A stretch of 64,000 bases of DNA from NCBI RefSeq assembly GCF_001687545.1, contig NZ_CP016545.1, positions 1,907,001 through 1,971,000 of the forward strand, in the 5' to 3' direction. This document shows positions 61,159-64,000 of the stretch, in pieces (position 1 is the stretch's first letter; the number at the start of each line of letters is the position of its first letter). This DNA is from Paraurantiacibacter namhicola. Lineage in GTDB: Bacteria; Pseudomonadota; Alphaproteobacteria; Sphingomonadales; Sphingomonadaceae. The notes below the pieces were generated by a model. It did no database searches and had not been told where the DNA came from. It saw nothing but the letters and a program-made list of their open reading frames with translations. A program made the translations under genes and the position numbers.

Positions 61159-61572
61159 TTAGCCTTCGGCCATCTTGCAGATGATGTCCCACTCGTCCGG
61201 CTGGATTTCCGCCACGGACAGGCGGGACAGGCGCACCAGCTCGATATCGGGCAGCTGGTCCGATGCAGCTTTGATCTGCTTCAGGGTCACGGGGTTATCC
61301 AGTGTGCGGACCGGCTTGATCTTCACCGCAGCCCACTTACCCTCCGGATCGGTGGGGTCGGTGATATGCGCCTCGCTCACCTCGGCGATGCCCACGATCT
61401 CCAGCCCTTCGCGCGAGTGGTAATAGAAGATCTTGTCGCCCACCTCCATCGCGGCGAGGTTGTTCTTCGCCCGGTGGTTGCGAACCCCGTCCCATACCGT
61501 CTCACCATCGCGCTGCAGGTCGTCCCAGCTGTATTTGAAGGGTTCGGATTTCATCAGCCAGTGACGGGCCAC
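61159..61572 (-). CDS. EVE-domain protein
   Basis: 137 residues, a single EVE (PUA-like) domain. WLMKSEPFKYSWDDL and the loop VRNHRAKNNLAAM are the family's typical regions; FYYHSREGLEIVGIAEV follows. EVE domains are proposed to recognise modified bases in DNA or RNA. Convergent with the ThDP-enzyme gene. Not associated with a restriction system here. Confidence 0.93.
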   Translation of the reverse strand: MARHWLMKSEPFKYSWDDLQRDGETVWDGVRNHRAKNNLAAMEVGDKIFYYHSREGLEIVGIAEVSEAHITDPTDPEGKWAAVKIKPVRTLDNPVTLKQIKAASDQLPDIELVRLSRLSVAEIQPDEWDIICKMAEG

Positions 61573-61691
61573 GCAATTTCTCCTGCAAGCTAAGGCTGGC
61601 GGGCCTAGCGAAACCGACCCCTCACCGCAATTAACCGAAAAGTGACATTGACCAATTATGCCCGGACCTTCGAGTTAGGGGGACTGGACGA

Positions 61692-63353
61692 GTGATCGCA
61701 TTCCGCAAACGCGCAAAGGCCGAAGATGGCGCGCGTTCGGCTGCCTTGCAGAAGGCAGACCGCGACATTGTGACGCTAGGCATTGCGGCCGCTGCGTTGA
61801 TCCTCTTTGTGGGGACCGGCGGCACTATCATGCCGCAAGTACTGGACAGCTGGTTCGGCACGGCGGCCCCGCCCGACCTGCTTCTGACCAACGCGTTGCT
61901 GCTCAATATCGCACTCGTGATCTTCGGATGGCGGCGGTACACGGAGCTGCGCCGCGAAGTGGAAGAACGCCGCCGCGCAGAAGAAACGGCGCGTTTGCTG
62001 GCCGAGACGGACCCGCTCACTGGCTGCCTCAACCGCCGCAGCGCGAATGCCCGGATCGATGAGCTGATCCAGGCTGCCCGCGAGAATGAGCAGGCCGCAG
62101 CCGTGCTCGTACTCGACCTCGACAATTTCAAGCAGGTCAATGACCAGAACGGCCACCAGGTCGGCGACGCCGTGCTGCGTGAGGCTGCAGCGCGCCTGAC
62201 CCGGGAAATGCCCGTCGGCGGAATCCTGGCACGCACGGGCGGCGATGAATTCGCCTGCGCCATCGCCTTCGAGAGCGATGACCAGGAGCGGATCGAGAAG
62301 GTCGTCCTGCGCATCCTCGAAGCCATGGGCAAACCCATTACGCACGAGGAATCCGAATACGGCATCACCGTGTCCATCGGCATTGCCCGCAGCGATGCGG
62401 ATGCGGAGCGTGAAGACGAGCGCAAGGACGCCGAATGGATGCTGCACTGCGCAGATATCGCAATGTACCACGCCAAGGGCCGCGGCCGGAACTGCCACGT
62501 CTGGTTCGAACCGCGCATGGAGAGCGATTTTCGCTTCCGCCGCGAGCTGGAAAACGGGATTCGCGAAGGCCTCGGCCGCGGCGAATTCGTGCCATATTAC
62601 GAGCGTCAGATTGCCCTTGGATCGGGCGAGCTGACCGGCTTCGAGATGCTGGCGCGCTGGCACTCGCCCAAGTTGGGCACGGTGCTGCCGGAAGTCTTCA
62701 TTCCGGTGGCCGAGGACATGGAGCTTATCTCCGAATTGTCCGAACAGCTGATCCGCCGCGCGCTGGACGATGCCAAGGAGTGGGATGCGAACCTCTCGCT
62801 GGCGATCAACATCTCTCCGCTGCAATTGCGCGACCCGTGGTTTGCCCAGAAGCTGCTGAAGATCCTTTCGGAAAGCGGCTTCCCGCCGCACCGGCTGGAC
62901 GTTGAAATTACCGAGAGCTGCCTGCATGAAAATCCGGCCATGGTGCGCTCCATCCTGGTCTCGCTGAAGAACCAGGGCGTGCGCGTCAGCCTCGACGATT
63001 TCGGAACCGGCTATTCCAACCTCAGCCAGCTTCGCAGCCTGCCCTTCGACCGGCTCAAGATCGATCGCAGCTTCGTGACGGAGCTGGGCGGCGAAAGCGA
63101 TTCGGGTGCCATGGTCGGCGCCATCGTGGCCCTGGGCCGCAGCATGGGCATGCCCATAGTGGCCGAGGGCGTGGAGAACGAGACGGTCCTGGCGCAGCTG
63201 GCCAAGCTGGGTGAGCTGGAAGGCCAGGGCTATTTCTACGGCCATCCTGCCGATGCCGCTGCAACGCGCGAAATGCTGCGTAAGGAAGGCCGGCTTGCGG
63301 GCGATGCACAACGCGATCAGCCCGGTGACGAGGGCCTGGCCAAGGCCAGCTGA
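61692..63353 (+). CDS. Membrane-anchored GGDEF-EAL protein
   Basis: 553 residues. Two transmembrane helices (about 27-48, 62-80) and a coiled-coil link to a GGDEF domain (GGDEF at 183-187, intact) and an EAL domain whose signature reads EML at 318-320. The other catalytic residues are intact: NIS, ITES, DDFGTGYSNLSQL, KIDRSF, AEGVEN. The start is GTG. EML variants are often active phosphodiesterases, so bifunctionality is possible. No RxxD site is seen. Confidence 0.9.
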   Translation: MIAFRKRAKAEDGARSAALQKADRDIVTLGIAAAALILFVGTGGTIMPQVLDSWFGTAAPPDLLLTNALLLNIALVIFGWRRYTELRREVEERRRAEETARLLAETDPLTGCLNRRSANARIDELIQAARENEQAAAVLVLDLDNFKQVNDQNGHQVGDAVLREAAARLTREMPVGGILARTGGDEFACAIAFESDDQERIEKVVLRILEAMGKPITHEESEYGITVSIGIARSDADAEREDERKDAEWMLHCADIAMYHAKGRGRNCHVWFEPRMESDFRFRRELENGIREGLGRGEFVPYYERQIALGSGELTGFEMLARWHSPKLGTVLPEVFIPVAEDMELISELSEQLIRRALDDAKEWDANLSLAINISPLQLRDPWFAQKLLKILSESGFPPHRLDVEITESCLHENPAMVRSILVSLKNQGVRVSLDDFGTGYSNLSQLRSLPFDRLKIDRSFVTELGGESDSGAMVGAIVALGRSMGMPIVAEGVENETVLAQLAKLGELEGQGYFYGHPADAAATREMLRKEGRLAGDAQRDQPGDEGLAKAS

Positions 63354-63412
63354 GCGCCGGGCCGACACGCCCCGGCATTGCCTCTGGACGCGCTGCCCCC
63401 TAACTGGCGGCA

Positions 63413-64000
63413 ATGCGCGCTGAATTCATCAAGATGCACGGTCTGGGCAACGACTTTGTCGTGCTGGATGCGCGCGCGCAGGCCCTGCCCGAGATGACGC
63501 CTGCGATGGCCTCCGCTCTGGCGGACAGGCACACGGGAATTGGCTGCGATCAACTGATCGTGCTCGGCGCAGCAGATAATGCCGATATCGCGATGCGCAT
63601 CTTCAACCACGATGGCGGGGAAGTGGAGGCCTGCGGCAATGCCACCCGCGCCGTTGGCCTGCTGCTGGGGAAACCCGCCACGATCCGCACGGCTGGAGGC
63701 TTGCTGCATGTCGCGCCCGCAGATGCAGGCATTGAAGTGGATATGGGCCAGCCGCGCTTCGACTGGCAGGACATCCCGCTAGCGGACCCGATGGACACGC
63801 TGGACATGCCGGTAGGCTGGGAGGCGCTTGAACGCCCCGTCGCCGTCAATGTCGGCAATCCGCATGCCGTGTTCCTCGTGCCCGATTGCGACGCGGTAGA
63901 GCTGGAACGGCTGGGCCCCGTCATCGAGAATGACCCGCTCTTCCCGCAGCGCGTGAACGTGAATGTCGCTTCCATCGAGACTCGCAGTCGCATACGCCTG
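63413..64000 (+). CDS. dapF: Diaminopimelate epimerase (5' part, cut by the window end)
   Basis: The first 196 codons of DapF, which interconverts LL- and meso-diaminopimelate for peptidoglycan and lysine. N-terminal FIKMHGLGNDFVVLDAR and the first catalytic cysteine C74 in VEACGNATRA are visible; GNPHAVF and PLFPQRVNVNV follow. The second cysteine lies past the right edge. Same strand as the GGDEF-EAL gene, 59 nt downstream. Confidence 0.96.
   Translation, partial: MRAEFIKMHGLGNDFVVLDARAQALPEMTPAMASALADRHTGIGCDQLIVLGAADNADIAMRIFNHDGGEVEACGNATRAVGLLLGKPATIRTAGGLLHVAPADAGIEVDMGQPRFDWQDIPLADPMDTLDMPVGWEALERPVAVNVGNPHAVFLVPDCDAVELERLGPVIENDPLFPQRVNVNVASIETRSRIRL

Noticed and set aside
1-64000. 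CRISPR arrays, transposases, prophage genes
   Set aside because: No regular spacer-repeat array, insertion-sequence transposase or phage structural gene was seen.

Overview
The window is about 64 kb of high-GC, densely packed chromosomal DNA. It most likely comes from an alphaproteobacterium of the order Sphingomonadales (Erythrobacteraceae or Sphingomonadaceae). Supporting signs are a C4-pathway 5-aminolevulinate synthase, an AmgK/MurU cell-wall recycling pair beside a DivL-type cell-cycle protein, an acpP-fabF-mltG block, Flp pilins, a Fur-type 7-1-7 box, and two families of palindromic repeats of a kind common in sphingomonad genomes. Both ends cut through genes: addB at the left and dapF at the right. 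The assignment to order rests on gene content and protein style, not on a database search.

Layout. 1-7100 (mostly minus): addB, murU, amgK, tsaE, a DivL-like protein whose H-box histidine is tyrosine, and ahcY. 7101-9992: a peroxiredoxin; a TetR regulator with two palindromic operators and two small genes downstream of it; and folE. 9993-13580: a phospholipase-D-type enzyme, a hemerythrin protein, a tRNA-Arg followed by an exact 138-bp tandem array of its own 3' end plus hairpins, a MutT-like hydrolase and two Flp pilins. 13733-21820: an M48 protease, accA, xerD, an exported helical protein, aroK-aroB and two small exported proteins. 21844-28730: pgi; lepB-rnc-era; a Myb-like mini-protein coupled to topA. 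28836-34290: three related membrane proteins, dprA, plsY, murI. 34292-42918: Fur box and hemA; a PAS-GGDEF-EAL-PilZ protein; a polyamine pair (PLP decarboxylase and deoxyhypusine-synthase-like protein); a threonine/serine dehydratase; two MAPEG proteins; a single-domain response regulator. 42930-47588: otsB, a GH15 enzyme and otsA as one overlapping operon, a DUF421 protein, tRNA-Met. 47644-53283: 2'-5' RNA ligase-like protein, mltG, fabF, acpP, a DUF2383 protein, aspS. 53402-64000: a JmjC/cupin-like protein, rnd, oxyR, a PilZ protein, pgsA, an LplT-like transporter, a ThDP enzyme, an EVE protein, a GGDEF-EAL protein and partial dapF.

How the genes work together. Many are core functions: peptidoglycan recycling and synthesis (amgK, murU, murI, mltG, dapF), fatty-acid and phospholipid synthesis (accA, acpP, fabF, plsY, pgsA), the shikimate pathway, and RNA or protein maturation (rnc, era, rnd, lepB, aspS). 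A signalling theme also recurs: the DivL-like protein, a lone receiver protein, two bifunctional-looking c-di-GMP proteins, a PilZ protein, and several CtrA-like TTAA-N7-TTAA sites. No transposase, prophage or CRISPR array was seen. The most unusual items are the pseudo-kinase H-box, the tRNA-Arg 3'-end repeat array, and the adjacent polyamine genes.
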